The notes beneath the pieces were generated by a model. That model searched no databases and was not told the DNA's origin. It saw only the letters and a program-made list of their open reading frames with translations. Made by a program: the position numbers and the translations under genes. This document shows positions 25,796 through 33,670 of a stretch of DNA of 64,000 nt, in pieces. The DNA comes from Elusimicrobiota bacterium (lineage in GTDB: Bacteria; Elusimicrobiota; Elusimicrobia; FEN-1173), in the NCBI GenBank assembly GCA_016706425.1, contig JADJJR010000001.1:2356001-2420000 (forward strand). The letters run 5' to 3'. Each line of letters begins with the position of its first letter. The first letter of the stretch is position 1.

Positions 25796-26560
25796 TCAAA
25801 CGGCGGAACGCCACCACTGGTAATACTTGTCCTTCAGTTCCGCTTCGGTGGGGAACGGGAAATAGAGCGACGCGCTTGGTGAAGCCAGATACAGCCCATC
25901 CATGATGGCGGAATAAAAGAAGTCATCTTGGGAGCGTTCCACGGTCTTGGTGGTCTTGTTCTTGGAAAGGACTTCCTGGGCGCAGTTCTGCAGATGCGGC
26001 AGGTTCCCGTAGGGCAGGTCGGATTGCGCGGCGATGGACCCGGCCTCGGCGCCCACGCGCATGCGGGCGAACAGGAGTTTGGGCAAACGAATGGGATTCT
26101 TGGGATCCGTCATGAGGCGGCCGAAATCCAGCGGGTCGAGGCCCGACACCACCTGGGGCCGCGCCGGCGCCAGTTCTTGATAAAGGAACACACCGCCTCG
26201 CCGGAGATGCGAGGCTTCGGTGGGCACCTGTTGGGGCGCAATGGCCAGCGTGCGGCCGTCTTTGGTGGTTAAATAAAGTTGTTTGACGCTTTCAAGGGGG
26301 AGGTGTTCCAGCACGCGGTAAATGGAGAGGTAAACGGAGGACTTGGGCCTCCCGTCGGCGTGGGGGCGGCACTCGCGACGCGCTCGCTCCATATCCAACC
26401 CCTCCGCCTTGTGATCCTTGTCGATCTCCATAAACACGACCTTGCCGCGGGAGGATTTTTTACTCCCGATCGCCATATAAGAACCGAACTCCTCGGGGGG
26501 CAACATGGAGGCCACCAGCGCCTCGATGGGGTAGGCCATGCAATAGAGATAACAATTCAT
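25796..26560 (-). CDS. Conserved protein of unknown function upstream of hppA
   Basis: A 254-residue, apparently soluble protein that I do not recognise. It has no signal peptide or membrane segment. Notable features are an N-terminal YLYCMAYPIEALVAS, a basic stretch IGSKKSSRGKVVFMEIDKDHKAEGLD, and an acidic/aromatic C-terminus (ELKDKYYQWWRSAV). Composition and codon use match neighbours and the frame is clearly coding (balanced residues, good GAAGGAG site five bases before the ATG). It precedes hppA by 43 bp on the same strand, so they may share a transcript. A CATAAT about 50 bp upstream of the start could be its -10. Confidence 0.75.
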   Translation of the reverse strand: MNCYLYCMAYPIEALVASMLPPEEFGSYMAIGSKKSSRGKVVFMEIDKDHKAEGLDMERARRECRPHADGRPKSSVYLSIYRVLEHLPLESVKQLYLTTKDGRTLAIAPQQVPTEASHLRRGGVFLYQELAPARPQVVSGLDPLDFGRLMTDPKNPIRLPKLLFARMRVGAEAGSIAAQSDLPYGNLPHLQNCAQEVLSKNKTTKTVERSQDDFFYSAIMDGLYLASPSASLYFPFPTEAELKDKYYQWWRSAV

Positions 26561-26652
26561 GACGGCTCCTTCGAGAAAAGAGGTTCCCGGATGGGGATGG
26601 CGGGGATTATGGCATTTTCGCCGAAACGCCGAACATGAGCGCCGTCATGATT

Positions 26653-26682
26653 TTTCCATTGGCGGGGGATCCGTTGTATAAT
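26653..26682 (+). promoter_or_regulatory. Candidate promoter of nspC, almost touching the start
   Basis: TTTCCA (26653-26658), 18 bp, TATAAT (26677-26682). The ATG is only ten bases after the -10 and no Shine-Dalgarno is present, so a leaderless or three-base-leader mRNA is predicted. The rest of the 132-bp divergent gap shows no further structure. Confidence 0.6.
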
Positions 26683-26692
26683 TCCCCCCGTC

Positions 26693-27841
26693 ATGAACCC
26701 CGAAACCCCCATCGATCAAATTTTGTCGGAAGAACCGGCGGGCCTTTCGACCCCGTATTACCTTATTGACGAGCGGCGTTTGCGGCGAAACCTCGAAATC
26801 ATCCGACGGGTCCGCGAAGAGTCGGGCGCGAGATCGGTGCTGGCCCTGAAATGCTTTTCCACTTGGTCCGTCTTCGACCTCATGAAACAACACATGGACG
26901 GCACCACCTCCAGTTCCCTCTTCGAGGCGCGCCTCGGCCACGAAAAATTCGGCAAGGAAACCCACGCCTACAGCGTGGCCTATGCCGACGAGGACATCGA
27001 CGCCCTCCGCGGCTTCGCCACCAAAGTGATCTTCAACTCCGTGTCGCAGTTGGACCGGTATTACGACAAGGTGAAACACCTCCCCCTCGGCCTGCGGGTC
27101 AACCCGGGGCTCAGCGTCTCCCATTTCGACCTCGCCGACCCGGCCCGCCGGTATTCGCGCCTCGGCGTCCGCGACATCCGGGCGGTGGAAGCCGCGGCGG
27201 ACCGGCTGTCCGGGTTCATGTTCCATTGCCAATGCGAGAACGACTCCCTCCCGGATTTTGGACGGGTTGTGGACCACATCGCGGCGACCTACGGCCCCCT
27301 CTTGAAGAAAGTGAAGTGGGTGAGCCTGGGGGGGGGCGTGGCCTTCACCCAACCGGGCTACGATTTGAAGGGCTTCATCGACAGGTTAAAATCCTTTGCC
27401 GACACCTTCGGTGTGCAGGTTTACTTGGAACCGGGCGAAGCCGCGATCTCCCGCACGGGTTATTTGGTGACCCGGATCCTCGACATCGTCGAGAACGAGG
27501 CCCGCGTCGCCATCGTGGACGCCGCGGTCGAGACCCACATGCTCGACTTACTGATTTACAAAACCGATGCTAAGATGGACCTCCCGCCGGGGGGCGCCCA
27601 CACGGTGCAAATCGCGGGGAAAACCTGCCTCGCCGGGGACGTTTTCGGCACGTACCGTTTTCACAAACCCCCGGCCGTGGGGGACCGCGTCGCTTTCGCC
27701 GACGTGTCCGGTTACACCATGGTCAAAACGAACTGGTTCAACGGCGTGCGCACGCCGTCCATCGTGATCCGCCGGCTGGACGGCCGCTGGGACGTCGTCC
27801 GGCGGTTCGACTACGAAGATTTCCGAGGGCATTTGTCTTAA
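26693..27841 (+). CDS. nspC: Carboxynorspermidine decarboxylase
   Basis: A 382-residue PLP enzyme of the alanine-racemase-fold decarboxylases. It removes CO2 from carboxynorspermidine or carboxyspermidine to give norspermidine or spermidine. The PLP lysine is Lys53 in LALKCFSTW; other family blocks are TTSSSLFEARLG, GLRVNPGLS and WVSLGGGVAF. Length is normal. It is followed after ten bases by the dehydrogenase that makes its substrate, so the two form a complete alternative polyamine route that does not use S-adenosylmethionine decarboxylase. Spermidine is the more usual end product outside vibrios. The start is fixed by the adjacent promoter. Confidence 0.96.
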   Translation: MNPETPIDQILSEEPAGLSTPYYLIDERRLRRNLEIIRRVREESGARSVLALKCFSTWSVFDLMKQHMDGTTSSSLFEARLGHEKFGKETHAYSVAYADEDIDALRGFATKVIFNSVSQLDRYYDKVKHLPLGLRVNPGLSVSHFDLADPARRYSRLGVRDIRAVEAAADRLSGFMFHCQCENDSLPDFGRVVDHIAATYGPLLKKVKWVSLGGGVAFTQPGYDLKGFIDRLKSFADTFGVQVYLEPGEAAISRTGYLVTRILDIVENEARVAIVDAAVETHMLDLLIYKTDAKMDLPPGGAHTVQIAGKTCLAGDVFGTYRFHKPPAVGDRVAFADVSGYTMVKTNWFNGVRTPSIVIRRLDGRWDVVRRFDYEDFRGHLS

Positions 27842-27851
27842 GGAGGAACGT

Positions 27852-29132
27852 GTGAAGAAAAACGTGATGATCATCGGGGCGGGCGCCGTGGCCCACGTGG
27901 CCGCGCACAAGGCGGCGCAAAACAACGACATTTTGGGCGACATCGTGATCGCCAGCCGCACGCCGTCCAAGGCGGACAAAATCATCGAGAGCGTCCGGCG
28001 GAAAGGCAACATCAAGGACGCCTCGAAACGGATCTATTCCCGGGCCATTGACGCCATGGACGTGTCGGCCACCGCCAACCTGATTGAAGACACGAAATCC
28101 GAGATCGTCATCAACCTGGGCACGGCGTATCTCAACATGTCGATTCTCGAGGCCTGCCTCAAAACGGGCGCCGTGTACATGGACACGGCCATCCACGAAG
28201 ACCCCGCCAAGGTCTGCGAGGACCCGCCCTGGTACGCCAACTACGAGTGGAAACGCAAAGACCGCTGCAAAAAGAAGGGGCTCACGGCCATCCTGGGCAT
28301 CGGTTTCGACCCTGGCGTCGTCAACGCCTGGTGCGCCCTGGCCGTCAAGCATCATTTCGACAAGATCGACACCATCGACATCCTGGACGTCAACGCCGGC
28401 AGCCACGGCAAGTATTTCGCGACCAACTTCGACCCGGAAATCAACTTCCGGGAATTCAAGAAAGTGTGGACGTGGATCAACCGCAAATGGGTGGAAAAAC
28501 CCGTGCACACGGAGAAATGGATCTATGATTTTCCCGTCGTCGGGCCCCGCCCCGTCTATCTCAACGGCCACGACGAACTCCATTCCCTCTCAAAAAACAT
28601 CGACGCCAATTCCATCCGGTTTTGGATGGGCTTCGGCGACCATTACCTCAACGTTTTTAACGTGTTAAATAACATCGGCATGCTGTCGGAAAAGCCCGTC
28701 CGGACGGCGGAGGGCGTCGAGGTGGTTCCGCTCAAGGTGTTGAAGGCGGTTTTGCCCGACCCGGCCAGCCTGGCGCCCAACTACATCGGGTACACCTGCA
28801 TCGGCAACTTGATCAAAGGGGAGAAGAACGGAAAACAAAAGGAAATTTTCGTCTACAACACCTGCGACCACGCGGCTTGCTACCGCGAAGTGGAGTCCCA
28901 GGCCATTTCCTACACCGCCGGGGTCCCTCCCGTGGCGGCCGCGATCCTCGTCGCCCAGGGGAAGTGGAACCCCAAAACCATGGTGAACGTCGAGGAATTG
29001 GACCCGGACCCGTTGATCGCCCTTTTGGACAAGATAGGCCTGCCGACGAAAATCGAAGACCGCACCCCGGCGGTCCCGGCCGTCAGTCGAGTTCGAAAGA
29101 GTCCCCGCCGCGGGGGGCGACGAGGCGGTTGA
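27852..29132 (+). CDS. Carboxynorspermidine dehydrogenase (saccharopine dehydrogenase family)
   Basis: A 426-residue enzyme that condenses aspartate semialdehyde with a diamine and reduces the imine to carboxy(nor)spermidine. It shows MIIGAGAVAHVAAHKAAQN, MDTAIHED, GIGFDPGVVNAW and YTCIGNLIKGEKNG, all typical of the CASDH group. The start is GTG with AAGGAGG six bases upstream. The last about 24 residues (Arg/Gly-rich tail after LPTKIEDR) look non-native: the frame runs 50 bp into the convergent beta-CASP gene, so the ancestral stop may have been lost. Its co-substrate is made by Asd, also in this window. Confidence 0.93.
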   Translation: MKKNVMIIGAGAVAHVAAHKAAQNNDILGDIVIASRTPSKADKIIESVRRKGNIKDASKRIYSRAIDAMDVSATANLIEDTKSEIVINLGTAYLNMSILEACLKTGAVYMDTAIHEDPAKVCEDPPWYANYEWKRKDRCKKKGLTAILGIGFDPGVVNAWCALAVKHHFDKIDTIDILDVNAGSHGKYFATNFDPEINFREFKKVWTWINRKWVEKPVHTEKWIYDFPVVGPRPVYLNGHDELHSLSKNIDANSIRFWMGFGDHYLNVFNVLNNIGMLSEKPVRTAEGVEVVPLKVLKAVLPDPASLAPNYIGYTCIGNLIKGEKNGKQKEIFVYNTCDHAACYREVESQAISYTAGVPPVAAAILVAQGKWNPKTMVNVEELDPDPLIALLDKIGLPTKIEDRTPAVPAVSRVRKSPRRGGRRGG

Positions 29133-30501
29133 TCCCCTCGCCGCGCAGGCGTTCCATGAACGCCTCGCGCTGCGGCGCGTCCCCGTGCACCAGGAACGTC
29201 TGCACGGGCCGCGGCGATAGCCCCCGCACGAACCACGCCAGGTCGTCCTGATCGGCGTGGGACGACAGGTGCGACATGACGCGCACCTGGGCGGCCACGT
29301 CGTGGTTCAATCCAAATATCCGCACCTGCTTGGCCCCCTCCACCAAACGCCGCCCCAGGGTGCCGTGGGCCTGGTGACCGACGATGAGAATCGTGGTGTT
29401 GTCCTGCCCCACCAGGTGGCGCAGGTGGTGCAAGATGCGCCCGCCCTCGCACATGCCCGACCCGGCCATGATGATTTTACGGCCGGGCGTGCCCGTCAGT
29501 TTCTTTGATCCCTCCACCGAGCGGACGTAGCGGACCGTCTTAAGCCCGAACGGATCCCCCTCCCGCCCGGCGTTACGACGGAACTCCTCCGACAAACTGA
29601 TGTGCTCGCGGTTCTTCTCGAAGATCTCCGTGATGTCGATGGCCATGGGACTGTCCACATAAATGTGGATGGGCTTGATGCGTTTCTCTAGCAACAACTT
29701 CCCGAGAATGAAGACGAGTTCCTGCGTGCGTTCCAAGGCGAAGCTGGGGATCAGGATCGGGCCCTCGTCTTTTTCCGATCGGTTGATGACGTCGGCCAGA
29801 AAGGATTCGGCCTCGGCGATGGGCGCGTGCCGCCGTCCGCCGTAGGTGGATTCCGTGATCAGGTAATCGACGTGCGCGGGAATTTTCGGGGGCTCCATCA
29901 GAATGGATTCCCGTCGGCCCAGGTCGCCGGTGAACAGGAGGTGGCGCTTGCGCTTGAGCGTTTTGATGCCCACGTGCACCATGGCCGAACCCAACACGTG
30001 CCCGGCGTTGCTGAAGGAGGCGTCGACCCCGTCGGCGATGGAAATCGGGGCGCCGTAGGGCCGGGGTTCCAGCAGCGCCAGCGTGTGCTCCACGTCCTCC
30101 TGGGTGTAGAGCGGGTCGATGGTCAGACCCTCGGCGGCGTGCAATTTGTTGAAAAACTTCGCGTCCTCTTCCTGGATCATGGCGGAATCCATGAGCATGA
30201 TCTTCAACAATTCGGCGGTAGCGTCCGTGCAGTGAATGGGGCCGGCGAACCCTTCCTTCACCAACAGGGGCAATCCGCCGGAATGGTCGATGTGGGCGTG
30301 CGACAACAGCACCGCTTTGATGGTTTTCGGGTCGACGGGAAACGTGCGGTTCTTGACCAACGCTTCGTGCCGGTGGCCCTGGTAGAGGCCGCAATCCAAA
30401 AAGAGCCGCGTGTCCCCGAACTCCACCAGATGCCGCGAACCGGTGACCTCGTCGGTGCCCCCGTGGAACGTCAATCGAAACGACGTCGGTGTCTGGTTCA
30501 A
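29083..30501 (-). CDS. MBL-fold beta-CASP RNA-processing nuclease
   Basis: A 472-residue metallo-beta-lactamase/beta-CASP protein, most like the exonuclease/CPSF-type bacterial members. Visible are the zinc motif LSHAHIDHSG, TGDLGRRES, ITESTYGGR, the beta-CASP blocks (PILIPSFALERTQEL, MAGSGMCEGGRI) and the closing SHADQDDL. It is a cytoplasmic RNase candidate. I choose a TTG start that overlaps the preceding gene's stop as TTGA, with GGGGAGG five bases upstream; an ATG 39 bases earlier lacks a ribosome site. It is therefore translationally coupled to the flavoprotein gene. Its 3' end overlaps the carboxynorspermidine dehydrogenase by 50 bp. Confidence 0.92.
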   Translation of the reverse strand: MNQTPTSFRLTFHGGTDEVTGSRHLVEFGDTRLFLDCGLYQGHRHEALVKNRTFPVDPKTIKAVLLSHAHIDHSGGLPLLVKEGFAGPIHCTDATAELLKIMLMDSAMIQEEDAKFFNKLHAAEGLTIDPLYTQEDVEHTLALLEPRPYGAPISIADGVDASFSNAGHVLGSAMVHVGIKTLKRKRHLLFTGDLGRRESILMEPPKIPAHVDYLITESTYGGRRHAPIAEAESFLADVINRSEKDEGPILIPSFALERTQELVFILGKLLLEKRIKPIHIYVDSPMAIDITEIFEKNREHISLSEEFRRNAGREGDPFGLKTVRYVRSVEGSKKLTGTPGRKIIMAGSGMCEGGRILHHLRHLVGQDNTTILIVGHQAHGTLGRRLVEGAKQVRIFGLNHDVAAQVRVMSHLSSHADQDDLAWFVRGLSPRPVQTFLVHGDAPQREAFMERLRGEGINRLVAPRGGDSFELD

Positions 30502-31715
30502 TCCCGCCTCCCCGCCATGGCCCGGCCCGCGATCCATCCCGTGGTCCAAGCGTTTTGAAAATTGAAACCGCCGGTGACGCCGTCAATATCCAATATTTCG
30601 CCGGCGAAGAACAGCCCCGGTGTCTTCCGACTCTCCATGGTTTTAAAGTCCACCTCAGGCAGGGCCACGCCCCCGGCGGTGACGAATTCCTCTTTGAACA
30701 CGCCCTTGCCGGAAACGGCGTAACGGCCATCGAGGATCTCCGCCGCCAACCGCCGCAGGAGGTCGTTGCCGACGTCAGCCCAGCGGGCCGTGGGCGGCAC
30801 GCCCGCCGCCGCCACCAACCGTTCCCACAATCGCTGGGGCAGGAGATCCATCGGGTCCCCGGCGACCCGGCGGCGGGGGAACGCCTTGCGCGTTTCGGTC
30901 AAGCGCCCTAGAACGTCTATCACGTTTTCCCCCGTCCAGTTCACCCGAAGGACGGCGTTGTATTTTTTTTCGTGCAGCCACCGCGCGCCCCAGGCCGAGA
31001 GGCGCAACACCGCCGGGCCGCTCAGCCCCCAGTGGGTGACGAGCACCGGCCCCGCGCTCGTCAACGCCGACCCCTCCAGCGCCAATCGCGCGCCCGGCAC
31101 CGCCACACCGGACAGACCCGCCAAACGGGGGTCTTTTACCGTTAACGTGAAGAGGGACGGCACCGGCGGGACGATCGTGTGCCCGAAGGCCCGCGCCCAG
31201 GCGTGCCCTTCGGCCCCCGAGCCCGTGGCCAACAGCAGGCGGTCCGCCCGAAAAACACCGCGGCCGTCGGCGACGAAAGCCCCACCTTCACGCTTTAAGC
31301 CAATGGGGGAGACGCCCGTCTCCACCCGCACACCCGCCCGTCGAGCCGCCGCGACCAGCGCGCCCACGACGGTGGTCGAATCGTCGGAGAGAGGGAACAC
31401 CCGGCCGTCGGTCTCGGTTTTCAGGGCCACGCCCCTCGACTCAAACCACACGCGCGTGTCTTTTGCGCCGAAACGGTGAAAGGCGCCCAAAAGTTCCTTG
31501 GCACCTCGCGGGTAATTCTCGACGAAACGGCGGGGGTCCTCCAACGCGTTCGTGACGTTGCACCGGCCTCCGCCGGAAATCCGCACCTTGGCGAGGACCC
31601 CGGGGCCTCGCTCCCAGAGCGTCACCGCGGCGCCCGCCGCCGCGGTGATGGCGGCCATGAACCCGGCGGCTCCACCGCCGATCACCAGGACTTGAGGGGA
31701 CGAACCGTTCTTCAT
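30498..31715 (-). CDS. HI0933/YhiN-family FAD-dependent oxidoreductase
   Basis: A 405-residue flavoprotein with VLVIGGGAAGFMAAITAA at the N-terminus, the family's KVRISGGGRCNVTNA, TGSGAEGHAWARAFGH and the C-terminal GLFFAGEILDIDGVTGGFNFQNAW. Those blocks place it firmly in the HI0933/YhiN family, whose physiological substrate is not established. It is first in a two-gene unit with the beta-CASP nuclease. A TATAAT ends six bases before the ATG, and no Shine-Dalgarno is present, so the transcript should be leaderless. Confidence 0.93.
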   Translation of the reverse strand: MKNGSSPQVLVIGGGAAGFMAAITAAAGAAVTLWERGPGVLAKVRISGGGRCNVTNALEDPRRFVENYPRGAKELLGAFHRFGAKDTRVWFESRGVALKTETDGRVFPLSDDSTTVVGALVAAARRAGVRVETGVSPIGLKREGGAFVADGRGVFRADRLLLATGSGAEGHAWARAFGHTIVPPVPSLFTLTVKDPRLAGLSGVAVPGARLALEGSALTSAGPVLVTHWGLSGPAVLRLSAWGARWLHEKKYNAVLRVNWTGENVIDVLGRLTETRKAFPRRRVAGDPMDLLPQRLWERLVAAAGVPPTARWADVGNDLLRRLAAEILDGRYAVSGKGVFKEEFVTAGGVALPEVDFKTMESRKTPGLFFAGEILDIDGVTGGFNFQNAWTTGWIAGRAMAGRRD

Positions 31716-31721
31716 CCCGCC

Positions 31722-31727
31722 ATTATA
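31722..31727 (-). promoter_or_regulatory. -10 of the HI0933-family gene, leaderless geometry
   Basis: TATAAT on the minus strand, six bases before the ATG. A clear -35 is not seen at 17 bp (AACCAC). Transcription would start at or next to the A of the ATG. Confidence 0.6.
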
Positions 31728-31748
31728 GCGGAGCGCCCCCGCCCGTGG

Positions 31749-31777
31749 TTGACTTGAGCGCGCCGATCCGATAGCCT
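31749..31777 (+). promoter_or_regulatory. Promoter of the O-antigen-ligase gene, leaderless geometry
   Basis: TTGACT (31749-31754), 17 bp, TAGCCT (31772-31777), then six bases to the GTG start. No Shine-Dalgarno is present. Together with the divergent gene, both starts and both promoters fit in 68 bp. Confidence 0.6.
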
Positions 31778-31783
31778 CTCCCC

Positions 31784-33415
31784 GTGTCTCGTCAGAAAAT
31801 CACCACCGCCGTCCTCCACGGGGCCCCGCCCGTCGTCCTCCTGGGCGCCGCCTACCTGCCCGGTCTTTGGCCGCAGCCCCTGGGCCACGCGCTGGCCTTG
31901 GTCGTGTTGATTTGGTCTCTTTTGGTCTTAACGCCGCGAACCCGCTGGGACCTTCCCGCCGTCCCCTTGTGTGGAATCGTCCTGGCGGCCTGGGCCCTGG
32001 CGGGGCTCTCATGGAGCCAAAACGTCGGGGGAACTCTCCAGTCCCTTCTTCACATCGGCGTGGCTGTATTTGTTTTTCTGGCCGCGCGACAAACCGGGGC
32101 GTTGGAGCCGAAACTCCTTTTCTTGTACCTATCGCTCTTGGGCGCGGTGCGCACGACGGAACTGCTGGTCCACGGCGCGTTGACGGCGAAAGGAGTGCCC
32201 CTGCCGATGTGGGGATCCCCCAACGTCACTTTTGCGGGATTGACGGCCGCGCTCGGCGCGGTGGCCGGCTTGGCGGGGGCCCGGGGCTCCGTGCCGGAAC
32301 GCCGGGCGGCCTGGGTTCTGCCCGTTCTGACCGGCGCCGTCCTTTTCCAAGGGAACACGATGGGCCCCCTGTTCGCCCTGCTCATGGGCGTTTTGGTTTG
32401 GTTCATCGTCGACCGTCAAAAAAAAGGGGCCCTGTGGGGAGTCCCCCTCTTCGCGGCCGCGCTGTTGGCCCTCTTTGCGTTCGGGCCCTCCTGGGTCTCG
32501 AACAACCCCGCGGACTCCGCGCGGTGGGAGCGGTTGACCATCTGGAAAGACACCCTGCGTATGATCGCCGCCCACCCCTGGGGCGGCGGGCTGGGAACCT
32601 TTGAAACTTTCACGCGGGAATTCCAGGGCCTGCCGGGCACGCGGGTGGCGCCCCACGTCCACAACGAATTTTTGGAGATGGTTTTTGAACTGGGGCTTCC
32701 CGGCGGGCTCCTCGCCCTGGGACTTCTGGGGATCGCGGTTTTTCGGCGGGGCCGCGATGCGTTCCCCCCCCGCGGATTGAACGCGGAGAAGAAATCCGAG
32801 AAGGCGGTTACGTTCGGTTTGCTCGCCACCCTAATATCGGCGGCGGCCGTGGACTTTCCGATGCGCGCGCTGTTCCCCCTGTTGACGACGGCTTTCGTGC
32901 TTGCCCTCGGACGGGAAACACCCCCCCGGCCCATTGATCGAAGAGTCAAGAATGTTTGGTGGGTTTTGGCCGTCGCCGGGACGGGTGGTTTCCTTTTGTC
33001 CCTGGCCAATTGGGGTTTTCATGGCCGGGGAAAGACCGTCCTCGCCGCCGGCGAACCCGCGCGCGCCCTTGTTTGGTTCGAGCGGGCAAGCCGGGCCTGG
33101 CCCTGGGAACCGCACCTGTTCTACGACCAGGCGGACTGCCTCGTGCGGTTGGACCGTCGGGCCGAGGCGGCGGAACGGCTGGCGAAGTCCCTGCGCCATT
33201 CCCCCCGGGACATTATCAACCGACGGGCCCTGGCGAAATTGACCCTGGGCCTCGAGGGCGCCGAAGCGGCCGCAAGAATCTACGCACCGATCCTTGGTCT
33301 GGCGCCCACCCACGCTCCCCACTGGCGGGAGATGGGCGACCTCTTAACCTGGGCCGGCCGCTCCGAGGACGCCGGGCGTCACTACGCCCGTGCTGACGCG
33401 CTCACCGGAAAATAA
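31784..33415 (+). CDS. O-antigen ligase/polymerase (Wzy_C) with TPR tail
   Basis: A 543-residue membrane protein with about ten to eleven helices. A periplasmic loop contains the Wzy_C signature, WKDTLRMIAAHPWGGGLGTFETF followed by APHVHNEFLEMVFELGLPGG in which the conserved His-Asn-Glu lies. Proteins of this kind join or polymerise O-antigen, or glycosylate proteins. The C-terminal 130 residues (after about 410) are tetratricopeptide-like (GEPARALVWFERASRAWPW, RRAEAAERLAKSLRH), probably periplasmic. It is separate from the polysaccharide locus by about 4.5 kb and transcribed alone. The start GTG is set by the promoter six bases away. The acceptor cannot be predicted. Confidence 0.87.
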   Translation: MSRQKITTAVLHGAPPVVLLGAAYLPGLWPQPLGHALALVVLIWSLLVLTPRTRWDLPAVPLCGIVLAAWALAGLSWSQNVGGTLQSLLHIGVAVFVFLAARQTGALEPKLLFLYLSLLGAVRTTELLVHGALTAKGVPLPMWGSPNVTFAGLTAALGAVAGLAGARGSVPERRAAWVLPVLTGAVLFQGNTMGPLFALLMGVLVWFIVDRQKKGALWGVPLFAAALLALFAFGPSWVSNNPADSARWERLTIWKDTLRMIAAHPWGGGLGTFETFTREFQGLPGTRVAPHVHNEFLEMVFELGLPGGLLALGLLGIAVFRRGRDAFPPRGLNAEKKSEKAVTFGLLATLISAAAVDFPMRALFPLLTTAFVLALGRETPPRPIDRRVKNVWWVLAVAGTGGFLLSLANWGFHGRGKTVLAAGEPARALVWFERASRAWPWEPHLFYDQADCLVRLDRRAEAAERLAKSLRHSPRDIINRRALAKLTLGLEGAEAAARIYAPILGLAPTHAPHWREMGDLLTWAGRSEDAGRHYARADALTGK

Positions 33416-33446
33416 AAACAGCCAGCGGCCGAAGCCGACGGCTGTT
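33408..33446 (-). terminator. Terminator of tRNA-Asn
   Basis: On the minus strand AACAGCC pairs with GGCTGTT, then a two-base internal mismatch and a CGGC/GCCG inner stem with a TTCG loop (33446-33417), followed by TTTATTTT. It starts ten bases after the tRNA 3' end and overlaps the very end of the O-antigen-ligase gene. Confidence 0.8.
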
Positions 33447-33455
33447 CAGAAAATC

Positions 33456-33527
33456 CTCCCCGGGCTGGACTCGAACCAGCAACCCTTCGATTAACAGTCG
33501 AATGCTCCACCATTGAGCTACCGGGGA
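33456..33527 (-). tRNA. tRNA-Asn (anticodon GTT)
   Basis: A full cloverleaf is readable on the minus strand: acceptor TCCCCGG/CCGGGGA, D-arm GCTC/GAGC, anticodon arm TTCGA-CTGTTAA-TCGAA, T-arm GCTGG-TTCGAGT-CCAGC and discriminator G. The 3' CCA is not encoded. Length is 72 bases. It stands alone with its own promoter and terminator. Confidence 0.98.
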
Positions 33528-33570
33528 AAAAGAGGGACCCGCGCGCCCTGTTCCGGCGCGCAACGGGGGC

Positions 33571-33599
33571 ATTTTACCAGACAACGGCCTGGGGCGCAA
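33571..33599 (-). promoter_or_regulatory. Promoter of tRNA-Asn
   Basis: On the minus strand TTGCGC (33599-33594), 17 bp, TAAAAT (33576-33571). The tRNA begins 43 bases after the -10. The leader can fold (CGCGCC with GGCGCG). Confidence 0.65.
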
Positions 33600-33632
33600 C
33601 CCATCAGATGGCCTTTTTCCGTCGACAAACCC

Positions 33633-33661
33633 TTGCCCCCGCCGCCCCAAAAACGTACCAT
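33633..33661 (+). promoter_or_regulatory. Promoter of the penicillin-binding protein gene
   Basis: TTGCCC (33633-33638), 17 bp, TACCAT (33656-33661). The chosen ATG is nine bases downstream with no Shine-Dalgarno. This argues against the longer open frame starting at 33608, which would begin upstream of the promoter. Confidence 0.55.
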
Positions 33662-33670
33662 GGGTCTTCC

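Noticed and set aside
33456..33527. tRNA-Asn as an integration site
   Set aside because: No duplicated tRNA 3' end or integrase was seen on either side; the gene has its own promoter and terminator.
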